Shown piece by piece: positions 52,363-62,081 of a stretch of 64,000 nt of DNA (the stretch's first letter is position 1; the number at the start of each line of letters is the position of its first letter). Made by a program: the position numbers and the translations under genes. The notes under the pieces are model-generated. The model made no database searches. It worked only from the letters and a program-made list of their open reading frames with translations, and was not told the DNA's origin. The stretch comes from Eubacteriales bacterium (lineage in GTDB: Bacteria > Bacillota > Clostridia > Lachnospirales > Lachnospiraceae): positions 21,848 to 85,847 of the forward strand of contig JAUNAK010000002.1 of assembly GCA_030527665.1 (NCBI GenBank). Direction: 5' to 3'.

Positions 52363-53001
52363 ATGAAAAAAGTACTGAAATGGCTTGACCTCAATGCCGA
52401 AGTATTGCTTTGCGGTTTGTTCTTCGCCGCTATTTTGATTGTTATCACTGTTCAGATCGTTATGAGAAACATTGTCGGCCACGGTTTAAACTGGGCTGAG
52501 GAAGTGACCCGTTATCTTCATGTATGGGTTACCTATATTGGTCTGTCATACGCAACACGTATGAACAGCCATATTCAGATCGACGTATTCCGTCAGAGAT
52601 TACCTGAGAAGGTACAGAAGGTGATCATGGTTATTATCCAGCTCATCCTTCTTGCATTGTTTGTTGCACTTTTTGTCGGTTCTCTTCAGGTCTGCATCAA
52701 AGTTGCTACACTGAATAACCGTGCAGAATCCATGAATGTCAGCCAGAACTGGATGTACATTTCCGCTCCGCTGGGACTGGGCTTCTGTATCATCCGTCTG
52801 TTCCAGACACTGAGATGGAAAGTGAAGACCTTCAACAAATCCTGGGAACTGTTTGAAGACAAAGAGGGTGTTTACTCCGGCGCACTGGAGACCTTCTGCT
52901 ATCCGGAATACGTTGTTGAAGAACTGAAAGAGACACAGACAGAGCGTGCTTTGAAAGAACTTGAGGAAATGAATGCCAAGAAAAAGGGAGGTAATAAATA
53001 A
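52363..53001 (+). CDS. dctQ: TRAP transporter small membrane subunit
   Basis: 212 residues from ATG 52363 (TAGGAG upstream). Four hydrophobic helices with the DctQ motif GLNWAEEVTRYLHVWVTYIG and a long charged C-terminal tail. The stop overlaps the dctM start by one base (TAATG), so translation is coupled. Confidence 0.92.
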   Translation: MKKVLKWLDLNAEVLLCGLFFAAILIVITVQIVMRNIVGHGLNWAEEVTRYLHVWVTYIGLSYATRMNSHIQIDVFRQRLPEKVQKVIMVIIQLILLALFVALFVGSLQVCIKVATLNNRAESMNVSQNWMYISAPLGLGFCIIRLFQTLRWKVKTFNKSWELFEDKEGVYSGALETFCYPEYVVEELKETQTERALKELEEMNAKKKGGNK

Positions 53002-54290
53002 TGATTCCTATGCTATTGGTTATCTTCCTTGTGCTGATGATCGGCGGTGCTCCGATCGCGGTTGCACTTGGATGTTCTACAATTATTCCTTCTGAAGTTT
53101 ATCACCAGATTTCCCTTTCTGCTATTACCAAGATCGGAACAGGATCCTGGGCTTCCTACCTTCTGGTTGCCTGCCCGCTGTTCACCTTCTCCGGTGATAT
53201 CATGGCAAAGGGCGGTATTTCCAAACGACTTGTTAATGTTGCCAACCTTATTTTCGGCAACATCACCGGTGGTATCGGAATGGTTGCCATCGTTGCTGCT
53301 ATGATCTTTGCTGCTATTTCCGGTACCGGTTCTGCTACGGTATCTGCAATCGGTATGATGATGATTCCGGAGATGGTTAAATGCGGATATGACAGAGCCT
53401 ACGGAACTTCCATGGTTGCTGCTGCAGGTACCATCGGTACCATGATTCCGCCGAGTATCTGTATGGTCGTTTATGCTGTAACTGCAGGTGTATCCATTAC
53501 TTCCATGTTTACCGCAGGTATTCCGGCAGGTATCCTGGTAGGTGTTATGCTTTGCCTGTACTGCTACATCTCCTCCAAACAGAGAGGTTATACTCCGAAG
53601 GAAAAAGTACATCATTCTGCTAAAGAAGTTGCTAAGATCGTGGTTGATGCGATTCCGGCATTACTCGTTCCGGTTATCATTCTTGGTGGTATCTACTCCG
53701 GTCTGGTAACACCGACAGAGTCTGCTGCACTTGGCTGCGTTGTTGGTATCATTGTTTCTCTTTGCATATACAAAGAGGTTGATGTGAAGACACTGCCGTA
53801 TCTGGCCAGCCATTCCATGACAATTGCTGCACCGGTTATGTTCATTATCGCTATGTCCAGCGGTTTCGGAAGTCTTCTGTCCATGGCACAGGTTCCGAAG
53901 CATGTTGCTGAGTTCATCCTTGGCATTACCGACAGCCGTATCATCATCCTGCTTGTAATCAACGTGATCTACCTGATCATGGGTACATTCATGGAGACAA
54001 ACGCATGTATCATTCTGATGACGCCGATCCTGCTTCCGGTTGTTACCGCACTTGGTGTCAGTCCGGTTCATTTTGGTATCATCACCATTGTAAACCTTGC
54101 AATCGGTTTCGTAACTCCGCCGCTGGGTGCAAACCTGTTTATGGCATCTGCAATCGGACATGTTGAGTTGAATAAACTGTCCAAGACGATCTGGCCGTGG
54201 ATCATTGCCATGATCATCGCGCTGATCCTGATCACATACATTCCGGCAATCACACTTGCACTGCCGACTGCAATGGGATTATCAATCTAA
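53001..54290 (+). CDS. dctM: TRAP transporter large membrane subunit
   Basis: 429 residues, about twelve helices. Typical DctM segments: FTFSGDIMAKGGISKRL, ISGTGSATVSAIGMMMIPEM, GTIGTMIPPSICMVVYA, VTPTESAALGCVVG and NLAIGFVTPPLGANLF. It is the transport channel of the TRAP system, driven by a sodium or proton gradient. Confidence 0.95.
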   Translation: MIPMLLVIFLVLMIGGAPIAVALGCSTIIPSEVYHQISLSAITKIGTGSWASYLLVACPLFTFSGDIMAKGGISKRLVNVANLIFGNITGGIGMVAIVAAMIFAAISGTGSATVSAIGMMMIPEMVKCGYDRAYGTSMVAAAGTIGTMIPPSICMVVYAVTAGVSITSMFTAGIPAGILVGVMLCLYCYISSKQRGYTPKEKVHHSAKEVAKIVVDAIPALLVPVIILGGIYSGLVTPTESAALGCVVGIIVSLCIYKEVDVKTLPYLASHSMTIAAPVMFIIAMSSGFGSLLSMAQVPKHVAEFILGITDSRIIILLVINVIYLIMGTFMETNACIILMTPILLPVVTALGVSPVHFGIITIVNLAIGFVTPPLGANLFMASAIGHVELNKLSKTIWPWIIAMIIALILITYIPAITLALPTAMGLSI

Positions 54291-54332
54291 GATATCCGGA
54301 TATTCTTAGATAAAGAGGCTTTAAAACCTGAA

Positions 54333-54386
54333 ACGTCTGTACACTCGAATACATGAACATCATGAAGAGGGTACAGGCGTTTTTGT
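54333..54386 (+). terminator. Terminator after dctM
   Basis: CGTCTGTAC / GTACAGGCG stem (one G-T pair) with a long loop, then TTTTTG. Confidence 0.8.
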
Positions 54387-54458
54387 TTGCCAAAAATATA
54401 ACAAAACACGAAAAAAAAAAAGAAAATACAAGTAATATAAAGCAAGGAGAGTAAAAAA

Positions 54459-55640
54459 ATGAGTAAGAGAGTAGTTATCGCCAGTGCATGTCGTACCGCC
54501 ATCGGCAGCATGGGAGGAAGTCTTTCCACTACGCCGGCACCGGAACTGGGATCCATCGTTATCCGCGAAGCGGTTAAACGTGCCGGTTTAGCCCCGGAGG
54601 CTGTTGACCATGTGTATATGGGCTGTGTTATTCAGGCCGGTCTGGGACAGAATGTCGCACGGCAGGCATCTGTAAAGGCCGGTATTCCGGTAGAGGTTCC
54701 GGCAGTAACCGTGAATGTGGTATGCGGATCCGGATTAAACTGTGTGAACATGGCTGCCCAGATGATCATGGCCGGTGATGCAGATATCGTTGTTGCAGGC
54801 GGAATGGAGAATATGTCCATGGCACCGTATGCAATGAAGCAGGCGCGTTACGGCTATCGCATGGGCAATGCGACTATGGTCGATACCATGGTAAATGATG
54901 CGCTGTGGGATGCTTTTAATGATTATCACATGGGTATTACCGCAGAGAATGTTGCTGAACAGTGGGGACTTACCAGAGAAGCTCTGGATGCATTTGCAGC
55001 AGCTTCTCAGCAGAAGGCTGTAAAGGCAATTGCAGACGGAAAATTCAAAGAAGAGATCGTTCCTGTTGAAGTGAAAAAGAAAAAAGAAACGGTGATCTTT
55101 GATACCGATGAAGGCCCGCGTCCGGGAACAACAGCAGAAGGTATTGCAAGACTTCGTCCGGCATTCAAAAAAGACGGTGTTGTAACTGCCGCAAATGCAT
55201 CCAGTATCAATGACGGTGCTGCAGCTGTTGTCGTTATGAGTGAAGAAAAGGCAAAAGAACTGGGAATCAAACCGATGGCATACTTTGCTGCAGGTGCTCT
55301 TGCAGGCGTGGATCCGTCCATCATGGGTGTTGGACCTGTTGCAGCTACAAAAAAAGTACTGGCAAAGACCGGACTTACAGTAGCGGATCTGGATCTGATC
55401 GAGGCAAACGAGGCATTTGCCGCTCAGTCCCTGGCTGTAAAACAGGAACTGGATCTTCCGGAGGAGAAGCTGAATGTAAACGGAGGTGCAATTGCACTCG
55501 GACATCCGGTTGGTGCATCCGGCTGCCGTATTCTTGTCACCCTGTTGTATGAGATGCAGAGAAGAGATGCGAAACGCGGTCTTGCAACACTGTGTATCGG
55601 CGGTGGCATGGGCTGCGCAACGATTGTAGAAAGAGACTAA
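54459..55640 (+). CDS. thlA: Acetyl-CoA acetyltransferase (thiolase)
   Basis: 393 residues. Nucleophile region [17 protein letters not shown] (Cys near 88), [32 protein letters not shown] (His) and [16 protein letters not shown] (Cys). It condenses two acetyl-CoA or cleaves acetoacetyl-CoA. With hbd 37 bp downstream and crt, bcd-like and etf genes in the island, it completes the C4 acyl-CoA set. Upstream lies a very A-rich stretch with a run of eleven or so A; no sigma-54 promoter. Confidence 0.94.
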   Translation: MSKRVVIASACRTAIGSMGGSLSTTPAPELGSIVIREAVKRAGLAPEAVDHVYMGCVIQAGLGQNVARQASVKAGIPVEVPAVTVNVVCGSGLNCVNMAAQMIMAGDADIVVAGGMENMSMAPYAMKQARYGYRMGNATMVDTMVNDALWDAFNDYHMGITAENVAEQWGLTREALDAFAAASQQKAVKAIADGKFKEEIVPVEVKKKKETVIFDTDEGPRPGTTAEGIARLRPAFKKDGVVTAANASSINDGAAAVVVMSEEKAKELGIKPMAYFAAGALAGVDPSIMGVGPVAATKKVLAKTGLTVADLDLIEANEAFAAQSLAVKQELDLPEEKLNVNGGAIALGHPVGASGCRILVTLLYEMQRRDAKRGLATLCIGGGMGCATIVERD

Positions 55641-55677
55641 AAAAATTTGACTTGAATGTATTAGTGAGGTGTAGAAA

Positions 55678-56517
55678 ATGAAAGTAGGAATTATTGGCGC
55701 AGGTGTTATGGGATCCGGTATTGCACAGGCTTTTGTTCAGAATGAGGGGGTTGAAGTATGTCTGTGTGATATCAACGAAGAGTTTGCAGCAAACGGCAAG
55801 AAGAGAATCGCCGCTGGTCTTGCAAAGAGAGTTCAGAAAGGAAAGATGGAGCAGAGTACAGCGGATGATATGCTTGCACGTATTACAACCGGTATAAAAG
55901 ATATCTGCGGAGACTGTGATCTGATCGTAGAGGCTGCTCTGGAGAGAATGGATGTAAAGAAATCCACTTTCAAAGAACTGGACAGCATCTGTAAAGAAAG
56001 CTGTATCTTTGCAACGAACACATCTTCTCTGTCGATTACCGAGATCGGTGCCGGAATTACTCATCCGGTAGTTGGTATGCATTTCTTCAATCCGGCTCCG
56101 GTTATGAAACTCGTAGAAGTAATTGCCGGTCTGAATACACCCGCAGAGACTGTTGAGCAGATCAAAGCTATTGTAGAGAAAATTAATAAAGTTCCGGTAC
56201 AGGTTGAAGAGGGTGCCGGATTTGTTGTAAACCGTATTCTGATTCCGATGATTAATGAAGCTGTTGGTATTTATGCAGAGGGTATTGCAACTGCAGAAGG
56301 TATCGACACGGCAATGAAACTTGGAGCTAATCATCCGATGGGACCGCTTGCACTGGGAGATCTGGTAGGTCTGGACGTTTGCCTGGCTATTATGGAAGTT
56401 CTGTATTCCGAGACAGGCGATCCGAAGTATCGTCCGCATCCGCTGATGAGAAAAATGGTACGAGGCGGAAAACTCGGAAGAAAAACAGGAATCGGTTTTT
56501 ACGATTACACAAAATAA
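55678..56517 (+). CDS. hbd: 3-hydroxybutyryl-CoA dehydrogenase
   Basis: 279 residues, normal for clostridial Hbd. NAD motif [49 protein letters not shown] (catalytic His), [19 protein letters not shown] and [18 protein letters not shown]-type end. It interconverts acetoacetyl-CoA and 3-hydroxybutyryl-CoA. It ends the island and is closed by a strong terminator. Confidence 0.94.
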   Translation: MKVGIIGAGVMGSGIAQAFVQNEGVEVCLCDINEEFAANGKKRIAAGLAKRVQKGKMEQSTADDMLARITTGIKDICGDCDLIVEAALERMDVKKSTFKELDSICKESCIFATNTSSLSITEIGAGITHPVVGMHFFNPAPVMKLVEVIAGLNTPAETVEQIKAIVEKINKVPVQVEEGAGFVVNRILIPMINEAVGIYAEGIATAEGIDTAMKLGANHPMGPLALGDLVGLDVCLAIMEVLYSETGDPKYRPHPLMRKMVRGGKLGRKTGIGFYDYTK

Positions 56518-56536
56518 GCATTCAAAAGAAGAACAG

Positions 56537-56564
56537 CACCCGGGCATACATGCCCGGGTGTTTT
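56537..56564 (+). terminator. Terminator after hbd
   Basis: CACCCGGGCA-TACA-TGCCCGGGTG followed by TTTT. Confidence 0.93.
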
Positions 56565-56580
56565 GCTCCTATCTTCTGTG

Positions 56581-56609
56581 TTGCAATTCCGGAGGGATTC
56601 CAGTATACT
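56581..56609 (+). promoter_or_regulatory. Sigma-A promoter of the SEC-C gene
   Basis: TTGCAA (56581-56586), 17-bp spacer, TATACT (56604-56609). Confidence 0.7.
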
Positions 56610-56674
56610 AGTGAGTGGTTGTTTCGACAGCCCATAATAGATAAATAACGAAATTAAGAATAGGTGGAACAGAT

Positions 56675-57175
56675 ATGGCATTATTACAGGATTGGCAGGC
56701 AGTTGCCTATAACCAGCAGGCAGACAAAGGTAAACTTCAGAGATTCTGGGAGCAGTATTTCCTTATTGAGAAAGGAATGTATGAGAAACTGCTTCAGAAC
56801 CCGGATGAGGTAGTCAGCGGTACAGTGAAAGAGCTTGCTGACAAGTTCGAGATCGATGTTATGACTATGACCGGATTTCTGGATGGTATCAATGACAGCC
56901 TGAAAGAGAAAAACCCGATCGAGGAGATGACAGAAGATACGGTCGTTAATCTTGGATTTGACAAAGCACTTCTGTACAAGAACATGGTAGATGCAAAGGC
57001 AGACTGGCTTTACAATCTTCCGCAGTGGGAGACGATCTTCACTGAAGATGAGAGAAAAGCACTGTACCTTGAGCAGAAGAAGTCCGGTACAATTATCAAA
57101 GATAAGAAAATCGGAAGAAACGATCCGTGTCCTTGCGGAAGCGGCAAAAAATACAAAAAATGCTGCGGCAGATAA
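56675..57175 (+). CDS. SEC-C motif protein
   Basis: 166 residues. The C terminus is a complete SEC-C zinc motif ([19 protein letters not shown]), as at the end of SecA. The first ~140 residues are helical and I do not recognise a named domain beyond similarity to clostridial SEC-C proteins. Role unknown; SEC-C motifs bind zinc and often ribosomes or SecB-like partners. Own promoter and terminator. Confidence 0.85.
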   Translation: MALLQDWQAVAYNQQADKGKLQRFWEQYFLIEKGMYEKLLQNPDEVVSGTVKELADKFEIDVMTMTGFLDGINDSLKEKNPIEEMTEDTVVNLGFDKALLYKNMVDAKADWLYNLPQWETIFTEDERKALYLEQKKSGTIIKDKKIGRNDPCPCGSGKKYKKCCGR

Positions 57176-57220
57176 TCATTGATGACTGTTGAGATACAGG
57201 ATTATTGCTGAAGATAAGTC

Positions 57221-57249
57221 AAAGCCCGGGATAAGATCCCGGGCTTTTG
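57221..57249 (+). terminator. Terminator after the SEC-C gene
   Basis: AAAGCCCGGGA / TCCCGGGCTTTTG with a 5-nt loop. Confidence 0.92.
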
Positions 57250-57264
57250 TAGTAAGACAGAATC

Positions 57265-57296
57265 CCGACGGCGAATGCTGATTTTATCTCCGTCGG
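57265..57296 (+). promoter_or_regulatory. Inverted repeat upstream of clpC
   Basis: CCGACGG (57265-57271) / CCGTCGG (57290-57296), just before a TATTAT-type -10 (57305-57310). It is not a CtsR heptad. Possible operator. Confidence 0.4.
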
Positions 57297-57329
57297 AATC
57301 TATATATTATATAGAAGGAAAAGTTATAC

Positions 57330-59786
57330 ATGAGCAATGCATTTACAGCATCGGCCCGTACAGCCATTAATCAGGCGAAAAAAATCGCGCAGAATGCAGA
57401 ACATCCCTATGTGGGTACCGAGCATCTGCTGGCGGGCTTGTTAAAGGAAGGAAAGGGAACAGCAGCTGTCGTTCTTCGGAAGTTTAAAATTACCGAAGAT
57501 CGTCTGATGCAGCTGATCGATAAACTGATTGCACCGGAGACGCAGGGAGACCTTGCTGTAAAACCGGAATTGACACCTCGCGCACAGAGTATTTTGTACG
57601 AGGCAGAGGATATTGCCCGCATGCAGAATCAGGAAGCTGCCGGTACCGAGCATATTCTCCTGGCACTTGTGCGGGATGGGGACAGTATTGCTGCCAAGCT
57701 GCTTCATACATTAGGCGTGAGCCAGACAAAAATCTACAGTGAACTGCTTCGGGCTTCCGGAGAGGATGCAGAGACCGTAAAAAGAGAAGTGCAGGCATTG
57801 ACAGAAGAAGAGGATGAGGGCTCACCGACACCGTTCCTGGATCGATTCAGCCGTGATCTTACAGAACTGGCAAGAAACGGAAAACTGGATCCGGTCGTTG
57901 GTCGAACGAAAGAGATCAACCGGGTAGTGGAGATCCTGAGCCGCAGAAAAAAGAATAATCCCTGTCTGATCGGTGAACCGGGTGTCGGAAAAACAGCTAT
58001 TGTAGAGGGACTTGCCCAGCAGATCGTAAAAGGTCTGGTACCGGACAGTGTCAAAGACAAAAGACTGCTGGTACTGGATATGTCCGGCATGGTAGCAGGA
58101 TCCAAATATCGCGGAGAATTTGAAGAGCGTATGAAGCGTGTCCTCGGGGAAGTGATGAATGACAGCAGGGTGCTCCTGTTTATTGATGAGATGCATACGA
58201 TCATCGGTGCCGGCGGTGCGGAAGGTGCGCTGGATGCATCCAATATTTTGAAACCGTCATTGGCACGAGGAGAAATACAGCTGATCGGTGCGACCACATT
58301 GGAAGAATACCGCAAGCATATTGAAAAAGATGCGGCTCTTGAACGTCGTTTTCAGCCGGTTACCGTGGATGAACCCGGAGAAGAAGAGACGATGGAGATT
58401 CTGCGGGGACTGCGTCCTTATTATGAGGAACATCATGGGGTTCAGATTACAGATGAGGCAGTTGAAGCGGCTGTAAAGTTAAGCACAAGATATGTCAATG
58501 ATCGTTTTCAGCCTGATAAATCCATCGATCTGATGGATGAAGCGGCTGCAGCTGTTCAGCTGCGGCAGGCGGTTGCCGGCGGTACGTCAAAAGATCGTGC
58601 TGCAGCTCTTGAAGAGGAACGGTTACAGCTGAGCGAGCAGAAAGAAGCGCTGATCAGAAGCGGAGAATTCGCTGAGGCATCCGAGGTTTTTAAAAAGCAG
58701 GAAAAAATCGAAAAGCAGTTGGAAAGACTGCGCAGCGGTGCCAGAAAAGATGACCGGCGTACCGTATCGGCAGCTGATATAGCAAAGGCTGTTTCCGTAT
58801 GGACAAAGATACCGGTGGAACGTATTGCCGAAGAAGAATCGCAGCGGCTGGCAAAACTGGAGGAGATCCTTCGTAAACGCGTTGTCGGACAGGAAGAAGC
58901 GGTAAAAGCAGTGGCAAAAGCCATTCGACGCGGACGTGTGGGATTGAAAGATCCAAAGCGGCCGATCGGTTCCTTCCTGTTTCTGGGACCGACCGGTGTT
59001 GGCAAAACGGAGCTTTCCAAAGCACTTGCAGAGGCGGTATTCGGAAGTGAAAATGCAATTATCCGTGTGGATATGTCCGAATATATGGAAAAGCACAGTG
59101 TTTCCAAACTGATCGGCTCACCGCCCGGATATGTGGGATACGAAGAAGGCGGACAGCTGTCGGAAAAGGTGCGGCGAAATCCCTACAGTGTTCTGCTGTT
59201 TGATGAGATTGAAAAAGCACATCCGGATGTGTTTAATATTCTGCTGCAGGTACTGGATGACGGACATATTACCGATGCGACCGGAAGAAAAATAAGCTTC
59301 CGTGAAACAGTCATTATTATGACTTCCAATGCCGGCGCAAACCGTATTGTACAGCCGAAGCGACTTGGCTTTTTATCGGTGGATGACGAAAAACTGAATT
59401 ATGAGAATATGAAAATGCAGGTAATGGAAGAAGTACGGCAGATGTTCCGGCCGGAGTTCCTTAATCGTATCGATGATATTCAGGTATTCCATTCGCTGAC
59501 AAGGGAGGATATGAAGCAGATCGTGCAGATCCTGCTGCAGGATCTGAAAAAACGCTGCCGGGAACAGATGCAGATCGATCTGCAGGTAAGTGACGAGAGC
59601 TGCAGCTGGCTGATCGATCAGAGCTTTGACAGCAAATACGGTGCACGTCCTCTGAAGCGCAAGATCCAGACAGAGATCGAAGATCTGCTTGCAGAAGAGA
59701 TCCTGGATGGAAAAATCAATGTCGGTGATACCGTACTTGTTTCCTGCAGTGAACAGGGGCTGAAATTGAAGAATTGTCTGAAATGA
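57330..59786 (+). CDS. clpC: ATP-dependent Clp protease ATPase ClpC
   Basis: 818 residues. Clp N domain (YVGTEHLLAGLLKEG; GTEHILLALVRDGDS), first AAA+ with GEPGVGKTAIVEG, a UVR-type helical middle (about 410-470, REFAEAS-like GEFAEASEVFKKQE), second AAA+ with GPTGVGKTELSKALAE, and a C-terminal D2-small domain. It unfolds proteins for ClpP. Unlike in Bacillus, ctsR, mcsA and mcsB are not upstream; the gene stands alone, so control must be by another route. Confidence 0.95.
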   Translation: MSNAFTASARTAINQAKKIAQNAEHPYVGTEHLLAGLLKEGKGTAAVVLRKFKITEDRLMQLIDKLIAPETQGDLAVKPELTPRAQSILYEAEDIARMQNQEAAGTEHILLALVRDGDSIAAKLLHTLGVSQTKIYSELLRASGEDAETVKREVQALTEEEDEGSPTPFLDRFSRDLTELARNGKLDPVVGRTKEINRVVEILSRRKKNNPCLIGEPGVGKTAIVEGLAQQIVKGLVPDSVKDKRLLVLDMSGMVAGSKYRGEFEERMKRVLGEVMNDSRVLLFIDEMHTIIGAGGAEGALDASNILKPSLARGEIQLIGATTLEEYRKHIEKDAALERRFQPVTVDEPGEEETMEILRGLRPYYEEHHGVQITDEAVEAAVKLSTRYVNDRFQPDKSIDLMDEAAAAVQLRQAVAGGTSKDRAAALEEERLQLSEQKEALIRSGEFAEASEVFKKQEKIEKQLERLRSGARKDDRRTVSAADIAKAVSVWTKIPVERIAEEESQRLAKLEEILRKRVVGQEEAVKAVAKAIRRGRVGLKDPKRPIGSFLFLGPTGVGKTELSKALAEAVFGSENAIIRVDMSEYMEKHSVSKLIGSPPGYVGYEEGGQLSEKVRRNPYSVLLFDEIEKAHPDVFNILLQVLDDGHITDATGRKISFRETVIIMTSNAGANRIVQPKRLGFLSVDDEKLNYENMKMQVMEEVRQMFRPEFLNRIDDIQVFHSLTREDMKQIVQILLQDLKKRCREQMQIDLQVSDESCSWLIDQSFDSKYGARPLKRKIQTEIEDLLAEEILDGKINVGDTVLVSCSEQGLKLKNCLK

Positions 59787-59807
59787 CTGTAAAAAACATA
59801 AAGTTGA

Positions 59808-59836
59808 TTGCGCAGTTCAAACAAAAAGACTATAAT
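59808..59836 (+). promoter_or_regulatory. Sigma-A promoter downstream of clpC
   Basis: TTGCGC (59808-59813), 17-bp spacer, TATAAT (59831-59836), 43 bp before the next gene. Confidence 0.65.
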
Positions 59837-59879
59837 AAAAATATCAAATTCTTCTCATAGGAAATTCAGGAGGTAAGAT

Positions 59880-60293
59880 ATGGCAGCTGTTAAAGAACTG
59901 CTTCGTGCAGAAGAGAACGGCACTTTAAGTTTTGGTGATTATGAATTGGCAGCAAAAAAGAAACTGGCTGATTTTGAATTCAATGGTGACTTGTACAAGG
60001 TAAAAACATACAAGGATATCACAAAGCTGGAATGCAATGAGATTCTGATCTATGAATCGGTTCCCGGAACAGCCGTACAGGGGCTGCAGGTATCCGATAA
60101 AGGAATGACATTCCATGTAGAAGGTCCGGAGGATGCACAGATTACACTTGGCGTAGAAGAAGATACCGAATATGAAGTACTGGTTAACGGTACGGAAGTC
60201 GGACGTATGAGAACAAACATGGGCGGAAAGCTTTCCTTCAGTGTTGAATTTACAGAAGGAGAAGCAGTTGCCGTAACTGCAGAGCGTGTTTGA
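59880..60293 (+). CDS. Conserved small protein of unknown function
   Basis: 137 residues, no signal peptide or membrane helix. Two parts: an N-terminal half (ELLRAEENGTLSFGDYELAAKKKLADFEF) and a beta-rich half ending LSFSVEFTEGEAVAVTAERV. Proteins of this length and pattern are common in Lachnospiraceae and are sometimes labelled endosialidase in databases; I see no catalytic motif to support that. AGGAGG precedes the ATG; own promoter and terminator suggest steady expression. Confidence 0.75.
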   Translation: MAAVKELLRAEENGTLSFGDYELAAKKKLADFEFNGDLYKVKTYKDITKLECNEILIYESVPGTAVQGLQVSDKGMTFHVEGPEDAQITLGVEEDTEYEVLVNGTEVGRMRTNMGGKLSFSVEFTEGEAVAVTAERV

Positions 60294-60374
60294 TTTTCAC
60301 TGCAATAAGGAAGATCAATGGTACGTACCGGTTAGGAGTCATGCAGAAGCATGAATCACGAAGGTTGAACATGT

Positions 60375-60404
60375 ACAGCGCAGCCAATTGGCTGCGCTGT
60401 TTTT
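60375..60404 (+). terminator. Terminator after the small conserved gene
   Basis: ACAGCGCAGCC-AATT-GGCTGCGCTGTTTTT. Confidence 0.93.
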
Positions 60405-60525
60405 GGTATCAGAAAAGAATGAGAATTTTGTATGATGATAGTTACTGGAAGGAGCAGCAGTGTGAAAGAAGGTAAATCTTTTATCACTGCTTGTGTCGTC
60501 GCAAAGCGACGGAATGGAGAGCAGG

Positions 60526-61200
60526 ATGACATATAGAGAACGGCTGCTGCAATACAGGGATGAGAAAAATGCGGCTTTTCAGAGAAAGCTGACACCGGGA
60601 CCGGCGGAAGATTCTTTTCTGGGGGTTCGGGTTCCGGACTGCCGGAAACTGGCTAGGGAACTGGTAAAAGAAGGCGGATATGAGTCTTTTTTTTCGGAAT
60701 TGCCGCATACGTATTTTGATGAGAACATGTTGCATGGAGTAATGATCGCAGAGTTAAAAGATGCAGACAGGTGTATAGAAGAAATCGAACGATTCCTGCC
60801 CTATATCGACAACTGGGCGGTATGTGATTCCATGAATCCGAAAGTGTTCAAAAAGAACAGGGAGCAGCTGCTGCCGAAGATCAGAAAATGGATCGGTTCA
60901 AAAGATACCTATACCTGCAGATTTGGAATCGGTATGCTGATGACACATTATCTGGATGAAGGATTTCGGGAGGAGTATCTTGAACTGCCTGCAGCGGTAC
61001 GTAGCAGTGAATACTACGTCAACATGATGATTGCCTGGTTCTTCGCTACGGCACTGGCGAAGCAGTGGGATGCGGCATTTCCTTATATACGGGAACAGAA
61101 GCTGGCACCCTGGGTACATAACAAAACGATTCAAAAGGCTGTAGAATCCAGACGAATCAGCGAAGAACAGAAGACTGTATTGCGTAAGCTGAAAGTGTAA
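60526..61200 (+). CDS. DNA alkylation repair (AlkD-like) HEAT-repeat protein
   Basis: 224 residues from ATG 60526 (GGAG 6 nt upstream; GTG 60493 and ATG 60514 are weaker). The family pattern is clear: FLGVRVPDCRKLARELVKEG, ELPHTYFDENMLHGVMIAEL, NWAVCDSMNPKVF and YYVNMMIAWFFATALAKQW. AlkD-type proteins excise bulky alkylated bases without base flipping. A small hairpin (GTCGC/GCGAC) lies just before the site. Confidence 0.85.
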   Translation: MTYRERLLQYRDEKNAAFQRKLTPGPAEDSFLGVRVPDCRKLARELVKEGGYESFFSELPHTYFDENMLHGVMIAELKDADRCIEEIERFLPYIDNWAVCDSMNPKVFKKNREQLLPKIRKWIGSKDTYTCRFGIGMLMTHYLDEGFREEYLELPAAVRSSEYYVNMMIAWFFATALAKQWDAAFPYIREQKLAPWVHNKTIQKAVESRRISEEQKTVLRKLKV

Positions 61201-61261
61201 CACGATACCGGAGAAGGAATCGGATTCCGACTGAAAAGAAGGATGCAGCAGGAGATTCTGT

Positions 61262-61855
61262 ATGATAAAAATTAGAAAAGCAAAGTATATGATCGTTTTC
61301 ATGATCGGAGTCCTGTGCCTGGCAGGCTGCGGTCATATCCGTTCGGAAAGAGAATTGAAGTTTTATGCATATAAGAATTTCGGTAAGGCGAAAATGCTGG
61401 CATCCGAAACGACGGAAGAATATACAAAATGTACGTTTCGAGACAATAAATATGGTTTTGAGTATTCTGTGGAGAGCAAAATGGTTCCGTTCTCTGTAGA
61501 CGGTTCAACTGCGTTTGATTATCAATCCACGGTTACAGACTATCCGGAGAAACTGGTCTCTTATCTGGAAGAGGATATAAAAGTCTATATAGATTCCAGG
61601 CGGGATGAAATAGAAGCGAGCGGGATTCGGATCGCATATAATGGTCATGTAGAGAATTATCTTCGTAGATTCGATATGGCAGATTTCGAAAACGTGTCAG
61701 AAAAAAATATGGAAACGGCGGAAAAATATGCAGAGGAGTGTATTGCATATTTTAAAAGACTGGACAGGAAAAATGTATTTCACGAAATAAATGTCATTAT
61801 GGAGATCAAAGAAGGCGATTCTATTTCCTACAATGCATACAGCGTGAAAAATTGA
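61262..61855 (+). CDS. Putative lipoprotein of unknown function
   Basis: 197 residues. Lipoprotein signal with lipobox CLAGC at about residue 20-23 (IGVLCLAGCGH). The mature part is hydrophilic with alpha/beta character and no motif I recognise. The frame ends at TGA 61853, but the next 43 codons in another frame stay open and read like more of the same kind of protein, so the C terminus may be cut by a frameshift. No strong ribosome binding site is seen beyond AGCAGGAG. Confidence 0.7.
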   Translation: MIKIRKAKYMIVFMIGVLCLAGCGHIRSERELKFYAYKNFGKAKMLASETTEEYTKCTFRDNKYGFEYSVESKMVPFSVDGSTAFDYQSTVTDYPEKLVSYLEEDIKVYIDSRRDEIEASGIRIAYNGHVENYLRRFDMADFENVSEKNMETAEKYAEECIAYFKRLDRKNVFHEINVIMEIKEGDSISYNAYSVKN

Positions 61856-61980
61856 AGAGAAAAAAGATCCCGGGTACATATCAATCTGGAGAAAAAGAAT
61901 CTTTCTTTACCGCAGTATTTACCAATATGGAACTGACAGAAAGCGGATGGACGGCGCATGACTGTCAGAATCCGGATTAA
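61852..61980 (+). pseudogene. Possible frameshifted tail of the lipoprotein gene
   Basis: A 42-residue open frame starts at TTG 61852 inside the lipoprotein stop and runs to TAA 61980 (SFFTAVFTNMELTESGWT in its middle). It has no own ribosome binding site. Either a frameshift remnant or chance. Confidence 0.3.
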
Positions 61981-61990
61981 CTTGCGAAAA

Positions 61991-62007
61991 GTACAGGATT
62001 CCTGTAC
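61991..62007 (+). promoter_or_regulatory. Perfect palindrome upstream of radA
   Basis: GTACAGGA-T-TCCTGTAC, 75 bp before radA. Not the GAAC-N4-GTTC LexA box. Possible operator or mRNA hairpin. Confidence 0.4.
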
Positions 62008-62081
62008 GATAGCAGAGATAAAAGAGAGAGTACTTTCATAGTACCTGCACGATAACAGCTGGGAGAAACCGGAGGGAAAGA

